Source: Leifsonia aquatica (GTDB lineage Bacteria; Actinomycetota; Actinomycetes; Actinomycetales; Microbacteriaceae). From it: a DNA stretch of 64,000 nt. Of this stretch, positions 40,642 through 48,326 are shown piece after piece (the first letter of the stretch is position 1; each line of letters begins with the position of its first letter). The stretch is taken from contig NZ_JACHVP010000001.1 of NCBI RefSeq assembly GCF_014190775.1, forward strand, positions 1,054,001-1,118,000. Reading direction: 5' to 3'. Both the position numbers and the translations under genes were made by a program. The notes under the pieces were generated by a model. It searched no databases and was not told the origin of the DNA. It was given only the letters and a program-made list of their open reading frames with translations.

Positions 40642-41804
40642 GCGAAGGCCGCCAGACCGGTGAGCGCGCGACCGAGCACGAGCGTGTGGATCTCGTCGGT
40701 GCCCTCGTAGGTGCGGACCGACTCCAGGTTCGCCATGTGGCGCATCACCGGGAACGCGTTCGTGATGCCGTCTCCGCCGAGGATGGTGCGGGCCTCCCGC
40801 GCGATCGCCAGCGCCTCCCTCACGCTGTTGAGCTTGCCGACGCTGATCTGGGTGGGCGTGAGGCGACCCGCCTCCTTGAGCCGTCCGAGGTGCAGCGCGA
40901 GCAGCATGCCCTTCTCGTACTCGACGAGCATGTTCGCGAGCTTCTCCTGGATGAGCTGGGTCGCGCCGATCGGCCGGCCGAAGACCTGACGCGTGGTCGC
41001 GCGCGCGATCGACACCTCCAGGCAGTCGCGGGCGGCGCCCATCGCGCCCCAGACGATCCCGTAGCGGGCCTCGTTGAGGCAGGAGAAGGGTCCGGACAGT
41101 CCGCGCGCGCCGGGCAACTGCGCCGACGCGGGGACGCGCACCTCGTCGAGCACCACGTCGCACTGCACGGACGCCCGCATCGAGAGCTTGCCGTCGATCG
41201 CGGTGGCGGAGAAGCCGGGCGTCGTGGTGGGCACGAGGAAGCCGCGCACCCCGTCGTCGGTGCCCGCCCAGACCACCGCGACGTCGGCGAGGGCGGCGAG
41301 GCCGATCCAGCGCTTGACGCCGGTGATCACCCAGTCGTCGCCGTCGCGCCGCGCGCGGGTGGTCATCGCCGCCGGGTCGCTGCCGCCGTCGGGCTCGGTG
41401 AGCGCGAAGCAGCCGATCCGCTCGCCGCGCGCCATCGGCGGCAGCCACTCGGCTTTCTGCTCGTCGGAGCCGAATTTCGAGATCGCGCTCATCGCGAGCG
41501 AGCCCTGCACCGAGACGAAGGTGCGCCAGCCGCTGTCGGCGGCCTCGAGCTCGTGGCAGACCAGCCCGTAGCTGACCGCGCCCGCGCCGGCGCACCCCTC
41601 GTCTTTCAGGTGCATGCCGAGGAACCCCTGCGCGCCGAGCTCAGCGACGAGCTCGCGGCGGAAGTGCTTGTCCTCGAAGTCCTGCTCGATCACCGGGCGG
41701 ATGCGCTCGGTCGCGAACGCGCGGGCCTTCGCCGCCCAGGAGCGCTCCTCGTCGCTGAGCAGGTGGTCGATGCTGAAGGCCTCGTCGAGGGAGGATGCGG
41801 TCAC
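40638..41804 (-). CDS. Acyl-CoA dehydrogenase, glutaryl-CoA dehydrogenase-like
   Basis: The 388-residue FAD enzyme strongly resembles glutaryl-CoA dehydrogenase, which oxidises and decarboxylates glutaryl-CoA to crotonyl-CoA. The catalytic Glu is in VRTYEGTDEIHTLVLGRALT. GWRTFVSVQGSLAM carries the arginine that in characterised glutaryl-CoA dehydrogenases holds the distal carboxylate. LNEARYGIVWGAMGAA and RQVFGRPIGATQLIQEKLA also match. It starts with GTG at 41804, overlapping the CoA-transferase stop, with AGGGA upstream on the minus strand. The partner CaiB-type transferase would supply its CoA thioester. Confidence 0.88.
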   Translation of the reverse strand: MTASSLDEAFSIDHLLSDEERSWAAKARAFATERIRPVIEQDFEDKHFRRELVAELGAQGFLGMHLKDEGCAGAGAVSYGLVCHELEAADSGWRTFVSVQGSLAMSAISKFGSDEQKAEWLPPMARGERIGCFALTEPDGGSDPAAMTTRARRDGDDWVITGVKRWIGLAALADVAVVWAGTDDGVRGFLVPTTTPGFSATAIDGKLSMRASVQCDVVLDEVRVPASAQLPGARGLSGPFSCLNEARYGIVWGAMGAARDCLEVSIARATTRQVFGRPIGATQLIQEKLANMLVEYEKGMLLALHLGRLKEAGRLTPTQISVGKLNSVREALAIAREARTILGGDGITNAFPVMRHMANLESVRTYEGTDEIHTLVLGRALTGLAAFA

Positions 41805-42997
41805 GGTGTGTCCCTATCGTCGGTGGTGGATGGCGTCGTGGTCGTGGTGGAGGTCGCCGCGTCGTCGAGCCAGTACGGCTCGTGCTCGCCGAGCAGGGGT
41901 GGCGGCATGCGATGGAGGGCCGGAGCGGTGTCGAGCCGGATCGGCGTCGCGGGCTGGCGGTTACTGCGTCCGGAGGCGGGGTCGCGGGTCTCGACGACCG
42001 GGGACAGCCCGAGCGCGTCCGCGAAGGCGAAGGCCTCGGCAATCGAGTTGACCAGGCCGGCGGGAACGCGGGCGCGCCCGAACGCCTCGACCCAGTCCGC
42101 TGCGGAGCGCCCGGCCAGTGCGGGCTCCAGGAGCGCGCGCAGCGCGGCGCGATGCCCGACGCGCGCCTCGTTCGTCGCGAAGCGATCGTCTGTGGCCAGC
42201 CCGGGGAGCCCGATCGTCTCGGCGAAGGCGGCGAACTGCCGGTCGTTCCCCACGGCGACCACGAACTCCCGGTCGGCCGCGTGGAACAGCTCGTACGGTG
42301 CGATGCTCGGGTGCGCGTTGCCGAGGCGCGGCGGGGGAGTCCCGGTGGCGAGCGTGCTGGACGCCTGGTTCGTCAGAGCAGCGAGCAGGGAGCCGAGCAG
42401 GTCGACGTCGACCCGGGATCCCCGGCCGTTCTCGTCCCGGGCGCGCAGAGCGAGGAGGATGCCGGCGAGCGCGTTCTGCCCGGTGAGGATGTCGACGAGC
42501 GCGACGCCGACCTTGCTGGGCTCGCCCTCGGGTGCACCCGTGATCGACATCAGGCCGCCGACGGCCTGCACGAGCAGGTCGTAGCCGGGCAGCGCGGCTC
42601 CGGCCTCGCGCCCGAAGCCGGTGATGGAGCAGTAGACGAGGCCAGGATTCCCGGCGCGCAGCGAATCCTCGTCGAGGCCGAACGACTCCATGACGCCGGG
42701 CCGGAAGTTCTCGACGACGACGTCGGCGGTCGAGGCGAGCCGGCGGGCATCCGCCAGCCCGGCCTCCGTGCGCAGATCGCAGACCACGGAACGCTTGTTG
42801 CGGTTGACCGAGGCGAAGTAAGTGGACTCGCCCGACGCATCCACCGGCGGCCGCCATGCGCGGGTGTCGTCGCCCGCCGGGCTCTCGATCTTCACGACGT
42901 CGGCGCCGAAGTCGGCGAGCATCATCGTGGCGTAGGGGCCGGCGAGCACGCGGGAGAAATCCGCGACGCGCACTCCGGCGAGGACTCCGTCGGCCAT
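41801..42997 (-). CDS. CaiB/BaiF family (class III) CoA-transferase
   Basis: The 398-residue protein moves CoA between carboxylic acids. It begins LAGVRVADFSRVLAGPYAT, then MMLADFGADVVKIESPAGDD, NRNKRSVVCDLR, and the catalytic Asp region LPGYDLLVQAVGGLMSITG. The C-terminus is low complexity, with a Thr run and DDRD, and dispensable-looking. Coupled to a glutaryl-CoA-dehydrogenase-like enzyme, it is a good candidate for succinyl-CoA:glutarate CoA-transferase activity (SUGCT is a member of this family), but formyl, carnitine or other acids are possible. The ATG is at 42997, divergent from a GntR gene. Confidence 0.88.
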   Translation of the reverse strand: MADGVLAGVRVADFSRVLAGPYATMMLADFGADVVKIESPAGDDTRAWRPPVDASGESTYFASVNRNKRSVVCDLRTEAGLADARRLASTADVVVENFRPGVMESFGLDEDSLRAGNPGLVYCSITGFGREAGAALPGYDLLVQAVGGLMSITGAPEGEPSKVGVALVDILTGQNALAGILLALRARDENGRGSRVDVDLLGSLLAALTNQASSTLATGTPPPRLGNAHPSIAPYELFHAADREFVVAVGNDRQFAAFAETIGLPGLATDDRFATNEARVGHRAALRALLEPALAGRSAADWVEAFGRARVPAGLVNSIAEAFAFADALGLSPVVETRDPASGRSNRQPATPIRLDTAPALHRMPPPLLGEHEPYWLDDAATSTTTTTPSTTDDRDTP

Positions 42998-43045
42998 GCT
43001 GCGCTCCGTTCCGCCGCCGGGCGCCTCCATGCGCCGCGGTCGTGA

Positions 43046-43067
43046 ATTCATCCTATACCGAATGATT
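43046..43067. promoter_or_regulatory. Imperfect dyad in the CaiB/GntR divergent region
   Basis: ATTCAT and ATGATT flank ten AT-rich bases (five of six positions symmetric). This is the only AT-rich symmetric stretch in the 91-bp gap between the divergent genes, so it is a candidate site for the GntR regulator. A TATCGT box at 43077 would place transcription right at the GTG of that gene. Confidence 0.35.
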
Positions 43068-43088
43068 GCGGCGGGATATCGTGGGCGG

Positions 43089-43880
43089 GTGACCAGCGCG
43101 ACCGAACCGACCCGGACGACCGGGCCCGCAGGGGTGTCCCCGGGCGCCCGCGACGCGGTGTTCGCGCAGCTCGCCGATGTCGGCCGCGCCGAGCAGGTGT
43201 CGCGCCGGATCGCCGACGCGATCGTGCTCGGCGTCCTCGTACCGGGCGAGCGCCTCCCGAGCGAGGCGGAGCTGGCTCGCCGTTTCGGGGTCGCCCTCGT
43301 GACGGCCCGCGAGGGGCTCGGGATGCTGCGGGAGGCCGGGCTGGTCGACACGCGTCGCGGTCGCGACGGCGGCAGCTTCGTCGTCGCGCCGAACGGCGGG
43401 GAGGACGCCCTGCTCACCGCGCGACTCCACGGCCTGTCGCAGGTCGAGCTGGCCGATCTCGGGGTCTACGTGACGGCGATCGCGGCGGGGTGCGCCGACC
43501 GGGCCGCCGAGCGCGCCACGCCGGCCGACGGCGCCCGGCTCGCCGCGTGGCTCGACGCGGCCTCGTTCACGACGCCCGCCGATGCGCGGCGCAACGCGGG
43601 CGGCTTCCTGCTCGAGCTCGCGGTGCTCAGCCAGTCCGCCCGGCTGGTGCGCGAGCAGATCCGGCTCCAGGCCGAGTACGGGCCGCTGCTGTGGATCGGC
43701 TTGCACGACGACGCCCCGCGCGAGCGCGCCGTCGTCGCCATGCGGGCGGTCGCCGCCGCCGTCGCGGAGCGCGACCGTGCGGTCGCCCGGGAGGCGGTGA
43801 CCGAGCTGGTCGCGTCGGTCACCGAGTGGCTGCTCGCGGCGAAGGCGCGCCTGGAGCGTGGAGGGGGGAGCGATGCCTGA
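43089..43880 (+). CDS. GntR-family regulator with FCD (FadR-type) domain
   Basis: The 263-residue regulator has a GntR winged helix (VSRRIADAIVLGVLVPGERLPSEAELARRFGVALVTAREGLGML) and an all-helical FCD ligand-binding domain from about residue 115. Start choice is GTG at 43089; an in-frame ATG at 43062 lies within the dyad and would add nine residues. FCD regulators sense organic acids, so it probably controls the divergent CoA-transferase, acyl-CoA dehydrogenase and aldehyde dehydrogenase operon. It overlaps the next gene, a Cache-domain protein, by eight bases, an unusual pairing. Confidence 0.88.
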   Translation: MTSATEPTRTTGPAGVSPGARDAVFAQLADVGRAEQVSRRIADAIVLGVLVPGERLPSEAELARRFGVALVTAREGLGMLREAGLVDTRRGRDGGSFVVAPNGGEDALLTARLHGLSQVELADLGVYVTAIAAGCADRAAERATPADGARLAAWLDAASFTTPADARRNAGGFLLELAVLSQSARLVREQIRLQAEYGPLLWIGLHDDAPRERAVVAMRAVAAAVAERDRAVAREAVTELVASVTEWLLAAKARLERGGGSDA

Positions 43881-44598
43881 GCAGACGACCGACCTCGTGG
43901 GAGCGGCGCGGCGCGTCGGCGACCTCTTCTCCCGCATCCAGCAGACCTTGGCCCGCTGGCGCGACGCCGTGCTCGACGCCACGCCGGACCGCCCCTCGAC
44001 GGCGACGCTCGACGCCGTGGCCGGAGACCTCGTGCTGCCCGAGCTCGGCGACGCCGGCGCGCTCTTCATCGGGGCCGGGTTCATCGCGGCGCCCGAGCTC
44101 ACCGGAACCGACGCCGTCCACTTCTCGTGGTGGCTCGGTCCGCTGGAGGAGAACCCCGTCTACGGCGCGACGTCCGGGCCGACGAAGCTCGACCTCGGCA
44201 CGCGCTCGTACACCGACTATCTGCGCGACTTCCGCTCGCTCGAGTGGTACCGCGTCCCCCAATCGACGCACCGGACGCACGTGACCGGCCCGTACGTCGA
44301 CCACCTCTGCACCTGCGACTACATCGTGACGGTGACCGCGCCGGTGGAGCGGGACGGACGGATGATCGGTGTCGTCGGCGTCGACGTCTTCGTCAAGCGT
44401 CTCGAGCACGAGCTCCTCCCGGCTCTTTTGGCGACCGGGTCGCCCCTGGTGCTGGTCAACGCCGACGGCCGCGTGATGGTCTCGACCGATCCGGCTGTGC
44501 TCCCGGGGACCGTCCAGCCCCTCGACCACGCGGACGCACGCGCGCAGTCGTGCCCGGGCACGCCCTTCCGGCTCCTCCCGACGACTACACTCGGATAG
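43873..44598 (+). CDS. Solitary Cache/PDC-like sensor protein (no membrane helix)
   Basis: The 241-residue protein has no signal peptide or transmembrane helix. The central part reads as a Cache (PAS-like extracellular sensor) fold. An N-terminal helix (VGDLFSRIQQTLARWRDAV) is followed by TDAVHFSWWLGP, the ligand-pocket segment SYTDYLRDFRSLEWYRVP, TGPYVDHLCTCDYIVTVTAPV, and MIGVVGVDVFVKRLEHELLP. Cache domains normally sit outside the cell on receptors and bind amino acids, polyamines or carboxylates. A cytoplasmic free-standing one, co-translated with a GntR regulator, may deliver ligand information to it. ATG 43873 is inside the GntR end and follows GGGGGGAG. Confidence 0.75.
   Translation: MPEQTTDLVGAARRVGDLFSRIQQTLARWRDAVLDATPDRPSTATLDAVAGDLVLPELGDAGALFIGAGFIAAPELTGTDAVHFSWWLGPLEENPVYGATSGPTKLDLGTRSYTDYLRDFRSLEWYRVPQSTHRTHVTGPYVDHLCTCDYIVTVTAPVERDGRMIGVVGVDVFVKRLEHELLPALLATGSPLVLVNADGRVMVSTDPAVLPGTVQPLDHADARAQSCPGTPFRLLPTTTLG
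44586..44591 (+). promoter_or_regulatory. Candidate -10 for the FHA-PP2C operon
   Basis: TACACT lies in the last codons of the Cache gene, 53 bases before the GTG of the FHA gene. It fits the relaxed actinobacterial TAnnnT pattern. No convincing -35 was found, so this is tentative. Confidence 0.3.
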
Positions 44599-44644
44599 GC
44601 CGCCGCGGCAGGTGGCCGCCGTGACCACGAGAGGGGGGCGCCGC

Positions 44645-45913
44645 GTGAGCTCCGATCCGACGTCGGCCGTCGCACGCGCCGCCGATGCCGCGAACGGTTT
44701 CGTCCGCTACGCACCGACCGCCGGTCCGTCCCGCTGGCTCCTGATCGCCGGACGCCGCTTCGTCGCCGCCGTCGAGAGCACCGTCTCCGACGAGATCATC
44801 GACGCCGTCTGGTGGCTGGCCGGATCCGAGCTCGCGACCATCGAGTCCGTCGTGGGCGCGTTCCCCCTGGCGGGCCCCGACAGCGTCCGCTCGTTCGCGG
44901 TCGCCGAGATCGGCCGCCCTGGCCCCACCGGCGACGTGGTCGTGACGGCCGTGGTGCGCGGGTCCGCCGCGATCGACATCTTCTCCGTCGGCGGATCGCG
45001 GCGCTTCGCGGCGGCGGGCGTGCAGCCGTGGGTGCTCGCGGAGTTCCGCAGCGTGACCGGTCTCGTCCTGGGCGCCGACGACGCGCCGACCGGTCCCGTC
45101 GCCCGCCTGTCGATCGGCTCGCTGCCGCTCGGCCTGGGCGTCGTCGACGGCGAACTGCTGACCTGGTCGCTCGCGCCGATCGAGCGCGTCGAGCGCAGCG
45201 CCGCTCCGGAGGCCGCTCCCACCGTGCGCCCGCAGGCCGGCACCGAGCCCGATGCGGCGGCGGGGGAGACGATCATCCCGCAGCGCGGCGGCAGCCTGTT
45301 CGGCCACGCCGGGGCGCCGTCCACGTCCGCGGCCCTGACGCCGGTCCCGCTTGCGGGCGGCGAGGTGGCTCCTCTCATCGAGCGGCCGGTCGCGCACGAG
45401 CTGCCGGGCGCCGTCGACATCGAGACCCCGGCATCCGGGCCCGACACGCCGGACGCGCTGACCTTCTCCCCGGTCGAGTCCGCGCAGCCGCCGACCGAGC
45501 CGGTCGTGCTCCCGCCGGCGCCCGCGACCTTCGCGGTCCGCCTCGGGGCGGGGGACATCCTGCCCCTGGACACCCCCGTCGTCTTCGGCCGGCATCCCTC
45601 CGCTTCCCGGGTCGAGTCGGGCGTCGCTCCGCGCCTCGTCTCCGTTGTGTCGGCGACCCAGGAGGTGTCGGGCACCCATGTCCGCATCGAGCAATCGGGG
45701 GACGCAGTGGTCGTCACCGACCTCCGCTCCACCAACGGCACGCGCGTGATCGCACCGGGCGGAGCGGGCTTCCGCCTGCGGCCCGGCGAGTCCACGGTCG
45801 CGCTCGCGGGGGCGACGGTCGAGATCGGCGACGGTAATATCATCGAGATCACCGCCGCGCCGGGGGGCACTGGGGGCACGGACGGGCACCGAGACGAAGA
45901 GGGACGCGAGTGA
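44645..45913 (+). CDS. FHA-domain protein
   Basis: The 422-residue protein has an N-terminal globular region of unknown type (about residues 20-185, beta-rich, with RWLLIAGRRFVAAVES). A Pro/Ala/Thr-rich linker follows, then a C-terminal forkhead-associated domain at about residues 300-412. The phosphothreonine-binding landmarks are FGRHPSAS, SGTHVRIE and STNGTRV. The GTG start at 44645 has AGGGGGG upstream. The stop overlaps the PP2C start, so the phosphopeptide reader, phosphatase and kinase are made together. It may be a substrate or scaffold of the kinase. Confidence 0.85.
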   Translation: MSSDPTSAVARAADAANGFVRYAPTAGPSRWLLIAGRRFVAAVESTVSDEIIDAVWWLAGSELATIESVVGAFPLAGPDSVRSFAVAEIGRPGPTGDVVVTAVVRGSAAIDIFSVGGSRRFAAAGVQPWVLAEFRSVTGLVLGADDAPTGPVARLSIGSLPLGLGVVDGELLTWSLAPIERVERSAAPEAAPTVRPQAGTEPDAAAGETIIPQRGGSLFGHAGAPSTSAALTPVPLAGGEVAPLIERPVAHELPGAVDIETPASGPDTPDALTFSPVESAQPPTEPVVLPPAPATFAVRLGAGDILPLDTPVVFGRHPSASRVESGVAPRLVSVVSATQEVSGTHVRIEQSGDAVVVTDLRSTNGTRVIAPGGAGFRLRPGESTVALAGATVEIGDGNIIEITAAPGGTGGTDGHRDEEGRE

Positions 45914-46746
45914 CCCAGATCGGTCGCAGCAACAGGCGCCACACCGTGGCCGTGCCCGGAACCCCGGACGCGCGCATCAGCCTCGCCTGGGCGGCGCTCA
46001 GTGACAAGGGCTACCGGCGCAGCGTCAACGAGGACAGCCTCCTGGCCCGTTCCCCGATCTTCGCCGTGGCCGACGGGATGGGCGGTCACACCGCGGGGGA
46101 CTTCGCGTCGTCCGCCGTCGTCACCCGGCTCGCCGAGCAGGTGTCGACCGAGTTCGTCGGTGAGCAGTCACTGACCGGAGCGCTGCGCTCCGCCGTCGGG
46201 GACATGGGCCGCGGGGTCGGGCACACCGACCTCGGCACCGGCACGACGGTCACCGGCGCCGCCCTCACCCTCGTGGACGGTTCGCCGTACTGGCTGGTGT
46301 TCAACATCGGGGACTCCCGGGTCTACAGCTATCGCGACGGCACGCTGGAGCAGCTGACCGTCGACCACTCCATCGTCCAGGAGCTCCTCGATGCCGGCGC
46401 CATCACGCCGGCCGAGGCCGAGGTGCATCCCCACAGCAATGTGATCACCCGTGCGGTGGGCTTCAACGAGGACCCGGTCCCGGACTTCTTCCTCTTCCCG
46501 ATCGTCGCCGGCTCGCGCCTGCTCGTCTGCTCCGACGGCCTGACGAAGGAGCTCACCGAGCACGGCATCCGGTACTACCTCGGCGAGGGCTCGTCCCAGT
46601 TCGACGCGGCCCAGCAGCTCATGGATGCGGCGCTCGGCAACGGCGGCCGCGACAACGTCACCGTCGTCGTCGTCGACGTACTGGCGACTCCCGAGAGCGG
46701 CGCTCACCGCGAGGGCTCGTCCCGGCGCGCCGCCCGCCGCCACTGA
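45910..46746 (+). CDS. PP2C-family serine/threonine phosphatase
   Basis: The 278-residue phosphatase has all metal-binding motifs of PPM/PP2C enzymes: SVNEDSLL near residue 40, VADGMGGHTAGDFAS near 54, NIGDSRVYSYRDGTLEQLT, VCSDGLTKELT and GGRDNVTVVVV. The N-terminal 20 residues look disordered and there is no membrane anchor, unlike PstP. GTG at 45910 overlaps the FHA stop. It would reverse the phosphorylation made by the kinase encoded 140 bases downstream. Confidence 0.93.
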   Translation: MTQIGRSNRRHTVAVPGTPDARISLAWAALSDKGYRRSVNEDSLLARSPIFAVADGMGGHTAGDFASSAVVTRLAEQVSTEFVGEQSLTGALRSAVGDMGRGVGHTDLGTGTTVTGAALTLVDGSPYWLVFNIGDSRVYSYRDGTLEQLTVDHSIVQELLDAGAITPAEAEVHPHSNVITRAVGFNEDPVPDFFLFPIVAGSRLLVCSDGLTKELTEHGIRYYLGEGSSQFDAAQQLMDAALGNGGRDNVTVVVVDVLATPESGAHREGSSRRAARRH

Positions 46747-46886
46747 GCCCTGCGCGTGCCCCCCGGAGTGGGGGTGCTCCCCGGTGTCACGCACGGGTCA
46801 CAGCCAGCTGAGCCTCCCATCCCGCTGCCTACAATTGGGAAACGCTCGCACCCGCGAACGCTCTCGACGCTGAACGGAGGAGCCCT

Positions 46887-48326
46887 GTGGCCCGGCGCTT
46901 GCCGTCCCAGCCGCCGAACCTCCCCGGCTTCTCGTACGTCAGGGTCCTCGGTTCCGGCGGCTTCGCCGACGTGTTCCTGTACGAGCAGAACATGCCCCGT
47001 CGACAGGTCGCGGTCAAGGTCATGCTCGCCGAGGTCGTAACCAGCCAGGTCAAGCAGATGTTCCAGGCCGAGGCCAACCTCATGGCCCAGCTCAGCACGC
47101 ATCCGTCGATCCTGACGGTCTACCAGGCGAGCGTCTCGGGGGATGGGCGCCCCTACCTCGTGATGGAGCTGTGCTCGTCCGCGATCGGACAGCGCTACCG
47201 CAGCGAACCGCTCCCGGTCGCCGAGGCGCTGAACGTCGGCGTGCGCATCGCGAGCGCGGTGGAGACGGCGCACCGATCCGGCGTGCTGCACCGGGACATC
47301 AAGCCCTCCAACATCCTCACCACGGCGTACGGCCATCCGGTGCTGAGCGACTTCGGGATCGCGGCGACGCTGAGCGAGGCCGACGTGACCGAGGCGATCG
47401 GCCTGTCGATCCCGTGGTCGGCGCCCGAGGTCCTCCTCGACGAGACCAGCGGCACGGTCGCCAGCGAGGTGTGGTCCCTCGGCGCCACCGTCTATTCGCT
47501 GATCGCGGGGCGGTCGCCGTTCGAGGTGCCGGGCAAGGAGAACACCTCCGCCGAGCTCATCCACCGCATCACCAAAGGACGCCCGCAGCCCATCGACCGG
47601 CCGGATGTGCCGCCGCGCCTGGAGCAGGTCCTCCTGCGTTCGATGGCGCGCAAGCCCGCCCAGCGTCAGCGATCCGCGCTCGAGTTCGTGCGGGAGCTGC
47701 AGGCGGTGGAGCAGGAGCTCGGACTGCCGCAGACCCCGGTCGAGGTCGCGACCGACGACTGGGCGCGGGCGACGGCCGTCGACCCCGAGGACCGCACGCG
47801 CGTGAAGGGCGTCGTCGCGGTCGACCCGACCGGCACGGCCCGTCGGCGCCGGCGCGCCCCGGCGTCGGCCACCACCACGCGGTCGCCGACCCGGACGATC
47901 GTGCGCGAGAACGCCGGGAGCGCGGGGAGCGCGCCCGGCACCGGCCCCGCCGTTCCTGCCCGTCCGTCGCGTGCGCTCGTCTACTCGCTCGTCGCGTGCG
48001 CGGTGCTCGTCGTCGTCCTCGGGGTGACGGCCGCCATCGTGCTCGTGCGCGCCGGCGCGTCAGACGACATCCCCACCGTGCGTGACCTCAGCGGCCGCGT
48101 CGACGGCAGCACGGTCGTGTTCAGCTGGAGCGACCCGGGCCTGCAGTCGGGCGACGTCTACCAGGTGACGGTCGACGACCAGCCGCCCGCGAGCCAGCGC
48201 ACCTCCGAGTTCCGGGTGGATGCGCGAGCCGGTCAGACGGTCTGCGTCACCGTGACGGTGAACCGCGACGGCAAGACCGGTTCGGCGAGCGGGGAGAAGT
48301 GCGTGGAGCGGAGCGGCGGGTCGTGA
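46887..48326 (+). CDS. Membrane serine/threonine protein kinase with FN3-like ectodomain
   Basis: The 479-residue kinase has an intact catalytic domain at about residues 14-275: the Gly loop GSGGFADVF, the AVKVM lysine, HRDIKPSN near 135, DFG near 154, and APE in WSAPEVLL. The juxtamembrane linker is basic and Thr-rich. One helix at about 361-387 (SLVACAVLVVVLGVTAAIVLV) leads to a short outer domain of about 90 residues with fibronectin-III-like strands and a Cys pair (TVCVTV, EKCVE) in place of PASTA repeats. GTG start with GGAGG. TACAAT at 46830 is a likely -10. Its stop overlaps the giant protein start. Confidence 0.92.
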   Translation: MARRLPSQPPNLPGFSYVRVLGSGGFADVFLYEQNMPRRQVAVKVMLAEVVTSQVKQMFQAEANLMAQLSTHPSILTVYQASVSGDGRPYLVMELCSSAIGQRYRSEPLPVAEALNVGVRIASAVETAHRSGVLHRDIKPSNILTTAYGHPVLSDFGIAATLSEADVTEAIGLSIPWSAPEVLLDETSGTVASEVWSLGATVYSLIAGRSPFEVPGKENTSAELIHRITKGRPQPIDRPDVPPRLEQVLLRSMARKPAQRQRSALEFVRELQAVEQELGLPQTPVEVATDDWARATAVDPEDRTRVKGVVAVDPTGTARRRRRAPASATTTRSPTRTIVRENAGSAGSAPGTGPAVPARPSRALVYSLVACAVLVVVLGVTAAIVLVRAGASDDIPTVRDLSGRVDGSTVVFSWSDPGLQSGDVYQVTVDDQPPASQRTSEFRVDARAGQTVCVTVTVNRDGKTGSASGEKCVERSGGS

